From the NCBI RefSeq assembly GCF_009789195.1, contig NZ_WSTC01000009.1, positions 62,001 through 126,000 on the forward strand: a stretch of DNA of 64,000 nucleotides. The letters are read 5' to 3'. Below, in pieces: positions 42,620 through 51,224 of the stretch; the first letter of the stretch is position 1; each line of letters starts with the position of its first letter. A program made the translations under genes and the position numbers. This DNA is from Paenibacillus sp. MMS18-CY102 (GTDB taxonomy: Bacteria > Bacillota > Bacilli > Paenibacillales > Paenibacillaceae). A model generated the notes under the pieces. The model saw nothing but the letters and a program-made list of their open reading frames with translations. It was not told the DNA's origin and did no database searches.

Positions 42620-42991
42620 ATGTACATTAGTAGCGGAATTTCTTCAACTTCTTATAATAGAACGAGTCGGGTGGCGCTGAAGCAAACTCGTAACGAACGG
42701 CGGAACACTTGGGTTATTTTCATGAAATGGGGGTTTGCACTAGCGTTCGCTATTATTTTGTTCTGCGGTGCGCTTCTTGTTATTACGGAGGCATCAAGCG
42801 AGCAGCCGGCTTCACCAATGGAAGGTGAGACCATCGTGTACGTCGCGCCGGGCGACACATTATGGGAGATCGCATCTACAGCCATTGGGCATCATGGTGA
42901 TATTCGTGAAATGGTGCATGAGATTAAAGTGAGGAATGGGCTGGATTCTGAGTTGCTGCAATCAGGGCAAATGCTAATCATCCCGAATTGA
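42620..42991 (+). CDS. yneA: SOS cell division suppressor YneA (LysM protein)
   Basis: The 123-residue protein has one membrane helix ('WGFALAFAIILFCGALLVI', about 37-55) and a C-terminal LysM domain ('YVAPGDTLWEIASTAIG', 'IKVRNGLDSELLQSGQMLIIP'), the architecture of Bacillus YneA, which delays septation during DNA damage and binds peptidoglycan. The first 36 residues are longer than in Bacillus and rich in Ser, Thr and basic residues. LexA boxes 3-5 and the promoter upstream show SOS control. A weak GGGGTG stands before ATG 42620. Confidence 0.9.
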   Translation: MYISSGISSTSYNRTSRVALKQTRNERRNTWVIFMKWGFALAFAIILFCGALLVITEASSEQPASPMEGETIVYVAPGDTLWEIASTAIGHHGDIREMVHEIKVRNGLDSELLQSGQMLIIPN

Positions 42992-43141
42992 CAGCAGGTT
43001 CATCATAGGAGAAGCAAGTAAAGGCCGGTCCGGATGGGATTGGCTTCTTTCTCGTTGCCTCGTCCTTGACAACCTATTGATGATAATGTCAAAGTAGTAA
43101 GGGATATCGCATCATGTATATATAGAGAGGAGATTACGGAG

Positions 43142-43345
43142 ATGGAAGAGCTAATTGCGAGGATTAATGAATTGTCCCGTAAACATAAATCGGTAGGTTT
43201 GACAGAAGCCGAGACAGAGGAGCGAGCAGAGCTTCGCCGCAAATATTTGGAGATTTTCAAAGGGAATTTCCGAAACCAATTGGATAACATCGTAATTGAA
43301 GGCAACGAGAAGGACGAAGGCGACAAACCTCCAATTAAACATTAA
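43142..43345 (+). CDS. DUF896 protein (YnzC-like)
   Basis: A 67-residue helical protein: 'IARINELSRKHKSVGLTEAETEERAELRRKYLEIFKGNFRNQL' in overlapping pieces is the DUF896 pattern. In Bacillus subtilis ynzC belongs to the SOS operon yneA-yneB-ynzC; here the recombinase-like yneB is missing and 150 bases separate it from yneA. GAGAGGAG precedes the ATG. An inverted TTGACA/TGTCAA pair at 43066-43092 lies upstream, possibly a promoter element. Function unknown. Confidence 0.9.
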   Translation: MEELIARINELSRKHKSVGLTEAETEERAELRRKYLEIFKGNFRNQLDNIVIEGNEKDEGDKPPIKH

Positions 43346-43364
43346 TCCGATCAGAATGTTATGC

Positions 43365-43393
43365 TTAACGGGATTGGCTAAATAAGGTATGAT
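43365..43393 (+). promoter_or_regulatory. Promoter of the aldo/keto reductase gene
   Basis: TTAACG (43365-43370) and TATGAT (43388-43393) are 17 bases apart, 35 bases before the start codon. Confidence 0.5.
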
Positions 43394-43428
43394 GATGAGA
43401 GATCATGGATACGTTGAGGAGGGGATTT

Positions 43429-44421
43429 ATGCAATATCGTTTACTCGGACGAAGCGGCCTTGCCGTATCTGAGCTATGCCTGGGCACGATGACATTCGGA
43501 AACACGACGGATGAACAGCAATCCAATCGAATGATCGATCAGTTTCTGGATGCTGGCGGCAATTTTCTGGATACAGCTGACGTGTATGTGAGCGGCCGTT
43601 CGGAGGAAATCGTCGGCAAGGCGATTAGCTCGAAGCGGTCCGATGTTATTCTGGCTACGAAAGTGCGATTCCCTACTGCTTCCCATGTGAATGGGGCGGG
43701 CTTATCCCGTAAGCATATACTCGATGGAGTTGAAGCAAGCCTGAAGCGCCTAGGCACGGATTATATTGACTTATACCAAGTACATACTTGGGATCAGGCA
43801 ACGCCTATCGAAGAAACATTGCGTGCGCTAGATGATCTCGTTACTGCCGGCAAAGTCCGTTATATTGGATGCTCTAATTTCTTTGCTTGGCATTTAATGA
43901 AGTCGCTTGCGGTTAGTGAAGCGCAGCGGTTTGTGCGATTTGTCGCGATTCAACAGCAATACAGCTTAGTTAGCCGTGAGATGGACCGTGAATTGCTGGA
44001 ACTATGCATTGAAGAAAATGTTGGTGTTATTCCATGGGCGCCAATCGGCGGGGGCTTCTTGACCGATCGATATGGTTATGAACTCCCTACGGAAGGCCGG
44101 TTGGCTAATCCTAATGGGGGAGAAAGCTCATGGGCTGTACGCGGAACAGAACGCAACTTGTCCATTCGCGATGCTGTAAGGCAGACAGCGAAAGAGCTGG
44201 AGCGCACGACAGCTCAAGTGGCATTGCGTTGGCTAATTCAACGGCAAGGCATCATCTCGCCGATTTTTGGCGCGCGAACGCTAGAGCAATTCGAAGATAA
44301 CATGGGAGCGATCGGCTGGGAGCTATCAGCAGAATCGTGGAATAAGCTTGATGAAGCTAGCGCGTTGCCTGCTGAATATCCGAATCGTTTTATTCAGAAG
44401 TTCAGCCGAGGGCTGAAGTAA
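43429..44421 (+). CDS. Aldo/keto reductase
   Basis: From ATG 43429 (GAGGAGGGG upstream) the protein has 330 residues and a TIM-barrel AKR fold. The catalytic tetrad can be placed: Asp and Tyr in 'FLDTADVYVSGRSEEIVG', Lys in 'VILATKV', and the His position in 'DLYQVHTWD'. 'WLIQRQGIISPIFGARTLEQFEDN' binds NADPH. It resembles the YajO/Tas-type AKRs that reduce aldehydes or ketones with broad specificity. An upstream ATG at 43405 would include the RBS and is rejected. Physiological substrate unknown. Confidence 0.92.
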   Translation: MQYRLLGRSGLAVSELCLGTMTFGNTTDEQQSNRMIDQFLDAGGNFLDTADVYVSGRSEEIVGKAISSKRSDVILATKVRFPTASHVNGAGLSRKHILDGVEASLKRLGTDYIDLYQVHTWDQATPIEETLRALDDLVTAGKVRYIGCSNFFAWHLMKSLAVSEAQRFVRFVAIQQQYSLVSREMDRELLELCIEENVGVIPWAPIGGGFLTDRYGYELPTEGRLANPNGGESSWAVRGTERNLSIRDAVRQTAKELERTTAQVALRWLIQRQGIISPIFGARTLEQFEDNMGAIGWELSAESWNKLDEASALPAEYPNRFIQKFSRGLK

Positions 44422-44489
44422 GCGATTGGAAGCGGCGCTCTAAACGCAATGCAATATAGGTTTAACGCATTTGAAGGAGGGCATTATTC

Positions 44490-44993
44490 GTGTCACGTTC
44501 GTGGGAACGCAAAGTTCGCAACAATATGAACCAATTAAACAAACAACGCAAAAAACAAGGCATTCAAGCGGTTGTGCCCAATGCGGAGCGTTCTGATATT
44601 TACAAAGGCAGAAGCTTCATTGGACCGATTCTGCTTCTTTTCATTGTGATGGCATATGCGTTGTTAGATAGCAATCCCAAAGCCTCACAAAGCAATTTGT
44701 ATTGGATAACAATTGGCTGTTATATTTTGCTGGCTGTTATTATGCTCCTTCGCCGCCCTTACCTAAAGATCGGGCAAGACTACGTCCAGACGCGTAAATT
44801 TTCGGGTGACAGGCGCCTGAAGGCTGAGGAAATGAAAGCCATTAACGTCCAAGATGGATATATTGTCATTTCGCGCCATCGTGGCGGAAATTGGGTGTTT
44901 GCACGCATCACGAATTTGTATCCGACTGCCGCTATGGCGGAGCGGCTCAAAACTTTCGCGCAGCAAAATCAGGTGCCGTACAACGTAAAGTAA
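44490..44993 (+). CDS. Conserved two-helix membrane protein
   Basis: A 167-residue protein with a strongly basic N-terminus (about 35 residues, many Lys, Arg and Gln), two membrane helices ('FIGPILLLFIVMAYALL' and 'LYWITIGCYILLAVIMLL') and a C-terminal soluble part that looks like a small bacterial PH-like domain ('YLKIGQDYVQTRKFSGDRRLKAEEMKAI' region, 'YIVISRHRGGNWVFARI'). I do not know a function. The start is GTG 44490 with GAAGGAGGG 9 bases upstream. It stands between the AKR and HAD genes, all plus-strand. Confidence 0.7.
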   Translation: MSRSWERKVRNNMNQLNKQRKKQGIQAVVPNAERSDIYKGRSFIGPILLLFIVMAYALLDSNPKASQSNLYWITIGCYILLAVIMLLRRPYLKIGQDYVQTRKFSGDRRLKAEEMKAINVQDGYIVISRHRGGNWVFARITNLYPTAAMAERLKTFAQQNQVPYNVK

Positions 44994-45063
44994 ACGTCAC
45001 AGTGCCTTTTTTGATAGATAAAGCCGAAAAACTCATTAAAGAATCAGGGAGAGACAGTGGATT

Positions 45064-45849
45064 ATGACGAAGAAAGCCGTACTATTTGATTTGGATGATA
45101 CGTTATTGTGGGATGACCGAAGCGTACAAGAAGCGTTCGACGCAACTTGCCGGTATGCTGCAGAAGCGACTGGAGTAGAAGCAGCCGCACTTGAAGAGGC
45201 GGTTCGCCATGAAGCTCGAGAACTGTATGCGACCTACGAGACGTTTGAATTCACCAAAATGATCGGCATTAACCCATTTGAAGGGCTATGGGGCAACTTC
45301 ACGGGCGGCGAGCTGGAATCGTTCCGCAAGCTGCAAGCGATTGTGCCAAGCTACCGGACGGAAGCATGGACACGCGGCCTTCGTGCACTTGGTGTCGAGG
45401 ATGCAGCGCTTGGTGAAAAGCTTGGCGAAATGTTCCCGGCAGAGCGCCGTTCGCGTTCGCATGTATATGAAGAAACGTTCCGCCTGCTTGACCGGCTGAA
45501 GGGCAAATACAAGCTGCTGTTGCTTACAAACGGTTCCCCTGACTTGCAGCAAGAGAAGCTGGACGGCGTGCCTGACTTGGTTCCTTATTTTGACCATATT
45601 ATCATCTCTGGCGCATTTGGCGAAGGCAAGCCAGCAGCATCGATTTTCCGCCATGCCTTGGACAAGCTTGAGATTGAGCCTGAAGATGGCGTGATGGTTG
45701 GCGACAAGCTGACGACAGACATTCTCGGCGCAAACACCGTAGGCATGACATCTGTATGGATCAATCGCCATGGTGTAAAACGGACGGACGAAATTGTGCC
45801 CACGCATGAGATTTCGCATTTAGAGCAACTGTTGCCGATTATCGAGTAA
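45064..45849 (+). CDS. HAD-superfamily hydrolase (IA type)
   Basis: The 261-residue phosphatase has motif I 'LFDLDDTLLWDD' with the two catalytic Asp, motif II 'LLLTNGSP', motif III Lys in 'GEGKPAASIFRHAL' and motif IV 'MVGDKLTTDILGA'. The helical cap follows motif I, as in subfamily IA phosphatases such as phosphoglycolate or serine phosphatase relatives. 'WINRHG' at the end is typical for the YsaA-like group of Bacillales. The substrate is unknown. A shared terminator separates it from the convergent mtnD gene. Confidence 0.9.
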   Translation: MTKKAVLFDLDDTLLWDDRSVQEAFDATCRYAAEATGVEAAALEEAVRHEARELYATYETFEFTKMIGINPFEGLWGNFTGGELESFRKLQAIVPSYRTEAWTRGLRALGVEDAALGEKLGEMFPAERRSRSHVYEETFRLLDRLKGKYKLLLLTNGSPDLQQEKLDGVPDLVPYFDHIIISGAFGEGKPAASIFRHALDKLEIEPEDGVMVGDKLTTDILGANTVGMTSVWINRHGVKRTDEIVPTHEISHLEQLLPIIE

Positions 45850-45880
45850 AGTCGAGCGGGAACAGCAGTGCCATTTGAAC

Positions 45881-45922
45881 AAAAGAAGAAGCCCGCAACG
45901 ATCGTTGCAGGCTTCTTCTTTT
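45881..45922. terminator. Bidirectional terminator between the HAD gene and mtnD
   Basis: AAAAGAAGAAGCC and GGCTTCTTCTTTT enclose GCAACGATCGTTGC, giving one long stem (45881-45922) with A and T runs at the two ends, suitable for both convergent genes. Confidence 0.8.
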
Positions 45923-45926
45923 GTAT

Positions 45927-46469
45927 TTATGCTTTTTGGAAAGTTGGATCGGCATAAGGGTATGCAATCCAGCCGTCTTTCTCGATGAAAAGGCGAATCG
46001 CAACGATTTGGCGATTGTCCATCAGGGTGAAGAAGTGGGCAACGTTCTCAGGTACAGAGATAATGTCGCCTGGCTCGAGCTCGACATCGAAGTAGCCTAC
46101 GTCGTCGGAGCCTTTAATGATAAAGATGCCGCGTCCGCCAACGATTGCTCGGATTTCATCTTCGGTATGCGTGTGAACGTCTTCGAATTTTTTCAGAAGC
46201 TCATCAAGGTTTGGCGTTGCATCAGAGAGGGTGATGACATCCCACGTCTGATAGCCGCGGCGAGCGGCCAGATCGCGAATTTCAGCGTCATACGTCGACA
46301 GGATTTCAGCTTTCTCATCGTCTGTTAGCGTGAATTTCTCTTTCAGCTGAGCAGGAAGCTTCGCCATGTCCCATTTCTCGTAGATAACGTTCTGGTTGTT
46401 AAGGAACTCGCTTACGTTAGCGTCGCCTTGGATGCGCTCGTTCGTATTGCGAATGCGTATTTCTGCCAT
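45927..46469 (-). CDS. mtnD: Acireductone dioxygenase
   Basis: From the ATG at 46469 (GAGGGAA upstream on its strand) the protein has 180 residues. It is a cupin metalloenzyme of the methionine salvage pathway that oxidises acireductone to the methionine precursor keto acid (Fe form) or to an off-pathway product (Ni form). The metal ligands are in 'HTHTEDEIRAIV' (His-x-His..Glu) and the later His in 'VAHFFTLMD'. No other salvage genes (mtnA, mtnK, mtnW, mtnX, mtnB) are in the window and there is no SAM riboswitch upstream. It is divergent from metH, which also makes methionine. Confidence 0.92.
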   Translation of the reverse strand: MAEIRIRNTNERIQGDANVSEFLNNQNVIYEKWDMAKLPAQLKEKFTLTDDEKAEILSTYDAEIRDLAARRGYQTWDVITLSDATPNLDELLKKFEDVHTHTEDEIRAIVGGRGIFIIKGSDDVGYFDVELEPGDIISVPENVAHFFTLMDNRQIVAIRLFIEKDGWIAYPYADPTFQKA

Positions 46470-46522
46470 TTGCCATTCCCTCTTTTCCAATAGGAATTAA
46501 ATTTCAGTGCGTAATATCCTAT

Positions 46523-46551
46523 ATTATAAAACAAAAAAAAGTGCCTGTCGA
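46523..46551 (-). promoter_or_regulatory. mtnD promoter
   Basis: On the minus strand TCGACA (complement of 46546-46551) and TATAAT (complement of 46523-46528) are 17 bases apart, with a T8 tract in the spacer. Confidence 0.6.
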
Positions 46552-46631
46552 CCAATTGACCTTTTCACATTAGAACCTTTCTGGTAGACTAAATGTTAAT
46601 GATTTTTGTCGAAAGTGGTGTGGAGAAACGC

Positions 46632-49600
46632 ATGACGAAACCTAGCTTAAAGCAGTTGATGCAGGAACGCATTCTTATTATGGACGGCGCGATGGGCACG
46701 ATGATTCAGCAAGCGGATTTGACGGCTGACGATTTTGGCGGTGACGATCTCGACGGCTGTAATGAAATCCTTGTGCTTACGCGGCCTGACGTCATTCAAT
46801 CCATACATGAACAATACCTTGAAGCCGGAGCCGACATTCTCGAAACGAACACGTTCGGTTCAACGAGCGTGGTTTTGCAGGAATATGATATTCCCGAGAA
46901 AGCGCGTGAGCTGAATCTAGTGGCAGCGAAGCTGGCGGTTGATGCGGCGAATAAATATTCGACGCCTGAGCGGCCTCGTTACGTAGCAGGCGCGATGGGA
47001 CCGACAACGAAAACGCTGTCCGTTACAGGCGGCGTCACATTTGATGAGCTGGTTGATAGCTACTACGAGCAAGCTGTTGCGCTTATTGAAGGAAAAGTAG
47101 ATGCGCTCTTGTTGGAGACGAGCCAAGATACGCTGAACGTAAAAGCGGGCAGCATCGGAATTAAACGCGCTTTCGAAACGACAGGCATTGAGCTTCCGAT
47201 TATGATCTCTGGCACAATTGAACCGATGGGTACAACTCTCGCGGGACAGACAATTGAATCGTTCTATCTCTCGCTTGAGCATTTGAAGCCGGTATCGATG
47301 GGGTTGAACTGTGCAACTGGGCCGGAGTTCATGCGTGACCATATTCGTACGTTGAGTGAAATTGCATCATCTGCAATTAGTTGTTATCCGAACGCGGGCC
47401 TCCCTGATGAGAACGGGCAATACCATGAAACGCCGGAATCGCTTGCTGCCAAGATGGCGGGATTTGCCGAGAGCGGCTGGTTAAATATCGCCGGCGGATG
47501 CTGCGGTACAACGCCTGCACATATTCGCGCGATGGCGGATGTGATGGCGCGTTATGAGCCACGCCGCAAACTGGGCGAGCATTTGCCAGCGGTAACTGGC
47601 ATTGATACCGTTTATATCGAAGACGCGAACCGGCCAATTATGGTCGGCGAACGGACAAACATCTCAGGCTCATTAAAGTTCAAACGATTGATTAAGGAAG
47701 GCTCATTCGATGAAGCTTCCGAAATCGCGCGGTCACAAGTAAAGAACGGCGCGCAAGTCATCGATATTAACTTGCAGGACACGGATGTGGACGAAGAGTA
47801 CGCGGTCCATCAATTTATTCCACAAGTTGTGAAGAAAATTAAAGCGCCACTTATGCTTGATTCAACCTACGACCATATCATTGAGTTGGGGCTGAAATAT
47901 TCGCAAGGCAAAGCGATCATAAACTCGATTAACCTCGAAGATGGGGAGTCGAAGTTTGAGAAGATCTTACCGCTCATCCATCAATATGGCGCTTCTGTTG
48001 TTTGTATTCTCATCGACGAGCGCGGCCAGGCGGTTTCGCGTGAAGCGAAGGTTGAAGTTGCGGACCGAGCGTATGATTTGCTCGTGAACAAATATGGTAT
48101 GACGCCAGATGACATTATTTTTGACCCGAATATGTTCCCTGTCGGTTCCGGTGACCCGCAATACATCGGTTCTGCTGTCGAGACCATTGAAGGCATTCGC
48201 CTTATTAAACAAAAATACCCGCGCGTCAAAACGATTCTCGGCCTCAGTAACATCTCGTTCGGTTTGCCGCCAGCCGGCCGCGAGGTGCTGAACTCCGTTT
48301 ATTTGTACGAATGTACGAAAGCGGGTCTTGATTATGCCATCGTAAACTCGGAAAAGCTGGAACGGTATGCATCGATTCCGGCAGAAGAGCGCAAGCTGGC
48401 AGAAGACCTTATTTTCCATACGAGCGATGAGACATTAGCTTTGTTCGTCGCAGCTTTCCGTGAGAAGAAGGTTGAGAAGAAGGAGAAAACGTCCAATCTG
48501 ACGTTGGAGGAGCGCCTTGCTTCCTACATTGTCGAAGGGACAAAGGAAGGGCTTATTCCAGACCTCGATGAGGCGCTCAAAACTTATGCACCGCTCGCAA
48601 TTATTAACGGTCCGTTAATGGCGGGAATGGAAGAGGTCGGCCGGCTGTTTAATGGCAATGAGTTGATCGTAGCGGAAGTGCTCCAGAGCGCAGAGGTTAT
48701 GAAAGCTTCCGTCGCGCATCTTGAGCAGTTTATGGAGGTAGAAGAGTCGTCAGTTAAAGGGAAAATTATCCTTGCAACTGTTAAAGGCGACGTGCATGAT
48801 ATCGGCAAAAACTTGGTCGAGATCATCTTGTCGAATAACGGCTACAAAATTATTAATCTCGGCATCAAAGTACCGCCAGAGCAACTGATCGAAGCGTATC
48901 GTAAAGAAAAAGCCGATGCCATCGGATTGTCGGGCTTGCTCGTTAAATCAGCCCAGCAAATGGTCATTACAGCGCAAGATTTGCGCAGCGCAGGCATTGA
49001 TGCGCCGATTCTCGTCGGTGGTGCTGCACTTACGCGCAAGTTCACAAAGACGCGGATTTCGCCAGAGTATGATGGGCTTGTCCTGTACGCGAAGGATGCG
49101 ATGGACGGGCTCGACATAGCGAATAAGCTTGTGACGCCTGATCATCGTGAGCGACTAGAGCAGGAGCATGAGGAGCTGCGGGCATCTGGCTTCGGCATTA
49201 CCGAAACGGTTAAGCCGATGCCAGAGTTATCGCGCGCAGTTCGTTCGAATGTGGCGACTGATGTGCCTGTCCAAATCCCGCCGGATTTGGAGCGTCACGT
49301 TATGCGTAACATTCCAATCCCGCATGTGGTGCCATATGTGAATATGCAAACGCTGATTGGCCACCATCTCGGGCTTCGCGGCAATTTCGATAAGTTGATA
49401 GCAGATGGCGATGCGAAAGCGGAGCAGTTGAAGGAAACAGTCGACGGCATTTTCCGTGATGCAACGGTTAATGGTTCGATCAAAGCGCACGGCATGTACC
49501 GGTTCTTCCCGGCACAATCGGAAGGAAACGACATTCTCGTCTATGATCCAGCCGACCATACGAAGGTGCTGAAACGGTTCTCGTTCCCTCGCCAGCATGT

Positions 49601-50072
49601 TGAGCCTTACCTCTGCTTGGCTGACTTCCTGCGTTCGGTAGAGAGCGGTGAAATGGACTATGTTGGTTTCCTCGTCGTAACGGCGGGCCACGGGATTCGG
49701 GAACGGGCGGAAACGTATAAGGATAACGGCGATTACTTGTTATCGCATGCGATTCAAGCGACGGCGATTGAGTTGGCTGAAGGGCTCGCGGAGCGTGTCC
49801 ATCACATCATGCGCGACATTTGGGGCATTCAGGATCCTGTTGACATGACAATGGCACAGCGCCATGGCGCTCGTTATAGAGGCATTCGCGTATCGTTCGG
49901 ATACCCTGCATGCCCGAATTTAGAGGATCAGGGGCCATTGTTCGAGCTGATGAAGCCAGAGGACATTGGCGTCGAGCTGACAGAAGAATTCATGATGGAG
50001 CCAGAAGCGTCTGTATCTGCAATGGTGTTCTCGCATCCAGAAGCTCGTTACTTCAACGTCGATAAAGCTTAA
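46632..50072 (+). CDS. metH: Cobalamin-dependent methionine synthase MetH
   Basis: From ATG 46632 (TGGAG upstream; frame opens at 46593) the protein has 1146 residues with all four modules: homocysteine domain (1 to about 320, 'DGAMGTMIQQADL', zinc site 'GGCCGTTPAHIRA'), methyltetrahydrofolate domain (about 345-600, 'ERTNISGSLKFKRL'), cobalamin domain with 'DVHDIGKNLVE' (Asp720, His722 as cobalt ligand) and the reactivation domain with 'RYFPAQSEGNDI'-type and 'SFGYPACPNLEDQ' motifs that bind SAM. It methylates homocysteine. No B12 or SAM riboswitch is seen in the 160-base region between it and mtnD. Confidence 0.98.
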   Translation: MTKPSLKQLMQERILIMDGAMGTMIQQADLTADDFGGDDLDGCNEILVLTRPDVIQSIHEQYLEAGADILETNTFGSTSVVLQEYDIPEKARELNLVAAKLAVDAANKYSTPERPRYVAGAMGPTTKTLSVTGGVTFDELVDSYYEQAVALIEGKVDALLLETSQDTLNVKAGSIGIKRAFETTGIELPIMISGTIEPMGTTLAGQTIESFYLSLEHLKPVSMGLNCATGPEFMRDHIRTLSEIASSAISCYPNAGLPDENGQYHETPESLAAKMAGFAESGWLNIAGGCCGTTPAHIRAMADVMARYEPRRKLGEHLPAVTGIDTVYIEDANRPIMVGERTNISGSLKFKRLIKEGSFDEASEIARSQVKNGAQVIDINLQDTDVDEEYAVHQFIPQVVKKIKAPLMLDSTYDHIIELGLKYSQGKAIINSINLEDGESKFEKILPLIHQYGASVVCILIDERGQAVSREAKVEVADRAYDLLVNKYGMTPDDIIFDPNMFPVGSGDPQYIGSAVETIEGIRLIKQKYPRVKTILGLSNISFGLPPAGREVLNSVYLYECTKAGLDYAIVNSEKLERYASIPAEERKLAEDLIFHTSDETLALFVAAFREKKVEKKEKTSNLTLEERLASYIVEGTKEGLIPDLDEALKTYAPLAIINGPLMAGMEEVGRLFNGNELIVAEVLQSAEVMKASVAHLEQFMEVEESSVKGKIILATVKGDVHDIGKNLVEIILSNNGYKIINLGIKVPPEQLIEAYRKEKADAIGLSGLLVKSAQQMVITAQDLRSAGIDAPILVGGAALTRKFTKTRISPEYDGLVLYAKDAMDGLDIANKLVTPDHRERLEQEHEELRASGFGITETVKPMPELSRAVRSNVATDVPVQIPPDLERHVMRNIPIPHVVPYVNMQTLIGHHLGLRGNFDKLIADGDAKAEQLKETVDGIFRDATVNGSIKAHGMYRFFPAQSEGNDILVYDPADHTKVLKRFSFPRQHVEPYLCLADFLRSVESGEMDYVGFLVVTAGHGIRERAETYKDNGDYLLSHAIQATAIELAEGLAERVHHIMRDIWGIQDPVDMTMAQRHGARYRGIRVSFGYPACPNLEDQGPLFELMKPEDIGVELTEEFMMEPEASVSAMVFSHPEARYFNVDKA

Positions 50073-50097
50073 TAGCCGTTAATCCCATATGACAGAT

Positions 50098-50144
50098 AAC
50101 CTCCGGTATGCCGCCCATTCGAGCGGCTTGACCGGAGGTTTTTT
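50098..50144 (+). terminator. metH terminator
   Basis: AACCTCCGGT (50098-50107) and ACCGGAGGTT (50131-50140) pair perfectly, with an inner GCCGC/GCGGC stem, and a T6 run. Confidence 0.8.
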
Positions 50145-50167
50145 CCCAAGGAAAGGATGGTGTCGAA

Positions 50168-51094
50168 GTGGAGCTTACTTTTCTAGGCACTGGCGCTGGC
50201 AGGCCAAGCCGATTGCGGAACGTTACATCAGCCGCGTTAAAGCTGCCTGCGCCTTCGCAGTCGGTCTGGTTATTCGACGCCGGTGAAGGCACGCAGCATC
50301 GGCTGCTTGATACGCCGATTAAACTGAACCGCATTGACCGCATTTTTATAACCCATCTGCATGGTGACCATACGTTCGGCTTGCCTGGGCTGCTAAGTAC
50401 GCGAGCTTATGATGGCGGCGTTGGGCCGGTTACGATCTACGGGCCAACTGGCGTGCAGCAGATGGTCGAGTGCTTGTTCGAGCTGAGTGGAACGCATATC
50501 GGTTATGACATACAGTATGTGGAAGCGTTCGATGGCGTAATTTTCGATGACGGGCAATACCGGGTCGAAGCTGCGGCCTTGGAGCACCGGATTCCTTGTT
50601 TTGGGTATAGGGTAGTAGAATCGCCTCGTCCTGGGCGGTTGGACGCTGACAAGCTGAAGCAAGCAGGCGTTCCTTCGGGACCGTTATATGGCAAGCTTAA
50701 GGCAGGCGAAGATGTCACCTTGCCTGACGGCAGGGTGATCAAATCATCTGATGTAACGGGGGCTTGCATCCCCGGGCGAATCGTTACGATTTTAGGCGAT
50801 ACGAAGCCATGCAGCAATGCCGTTCGGCTTGCCGACAATGCCGACCTGCTCGTACACGAAGCAACCTTCGAAGCTGGCTTGGAAGAAAAAGCAGCGTTGT
50901 ACGGCCATTCGACGACGGTGCAAGCTGCTGAGGCAGCTAAGCAAGCAGGTGCGCACAAGCTTGTTATGACCCATTTTAGCTCGCGTTACGAGTTAGAAGA
51001 TGCGGTGCAGCTTACGAATGAAGCGAGAGAAGTATTTCTGAACACCGAAGCGGCATTTGACGGAGCTGTGTTCGACATTCCATGCCAATGCTAG
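50168..51094 (+). CDS. rnz: Ribonuclease Z
   Basis: The 308-residue metallo-beta-lactamase nuclease matures tRNA 3' ends. The zinc motif is 'THLHGDHTFGLPG', other ligands are in 'LGDTKPCSNAVRLADNADLLVHEATF', 'YGHSTTVQAAE' and 'LVMTHFSSRY'; the substrate-gripping flexible arm is the segment around 'PRPGRLDADKLKQAGVPSGPLYGKL'. This is the full-size bacterial RNase Z form. The start is GTG 50168 with AAGGAAAGG upstream, just after the metH terminator. Confidence 0.96.
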   Translation: MELTFLGTGAGRPSRLRNVTSAALKLPAPSQSVWLFDAGEGTQHRLLDTPIKLNRIDRIFITHLHGDHTFGLPGLLSTRAYDGGVGPVTIYGPTGVQQMVECLFELSGTHIGYDIQYVEAFDGVIFDDGQYRVEAAALEHRIPCFGYRVVESPRPGRLDADKLKQAGVPSGPLYGKLKAGEDVTLPDGRVIKSSDVTGACIPGRIVTILGDTKPCSNAVRLADNADLLVHEATFEAGLEEKAALYGHSTTVQAAEAAKQAGAHKLVMTHFSSRYELEDAVQLTNEAREVFLNTEAAFDGAVFDIPCQC

Positions 51095-51224
51095 AACGGA
51101 AGGTTAGCCAGTAACGGCCCTTACAATAACATAACGATTCCCAAACAATCCGATAATGGACTTCAGGTAGGATATTGCCAACAAAGCTGTGGTTGCAATC
51201 CTAAGCTGAAGAGGTGAGCGCGTT

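Noticed and set aside
46493-46631. SAM or cobalamin riboswitch before metH or mtnD
   Set aside because: The gap is short, holds the mtnD promoter and shows none of the conserved S-box or B12-box segments.
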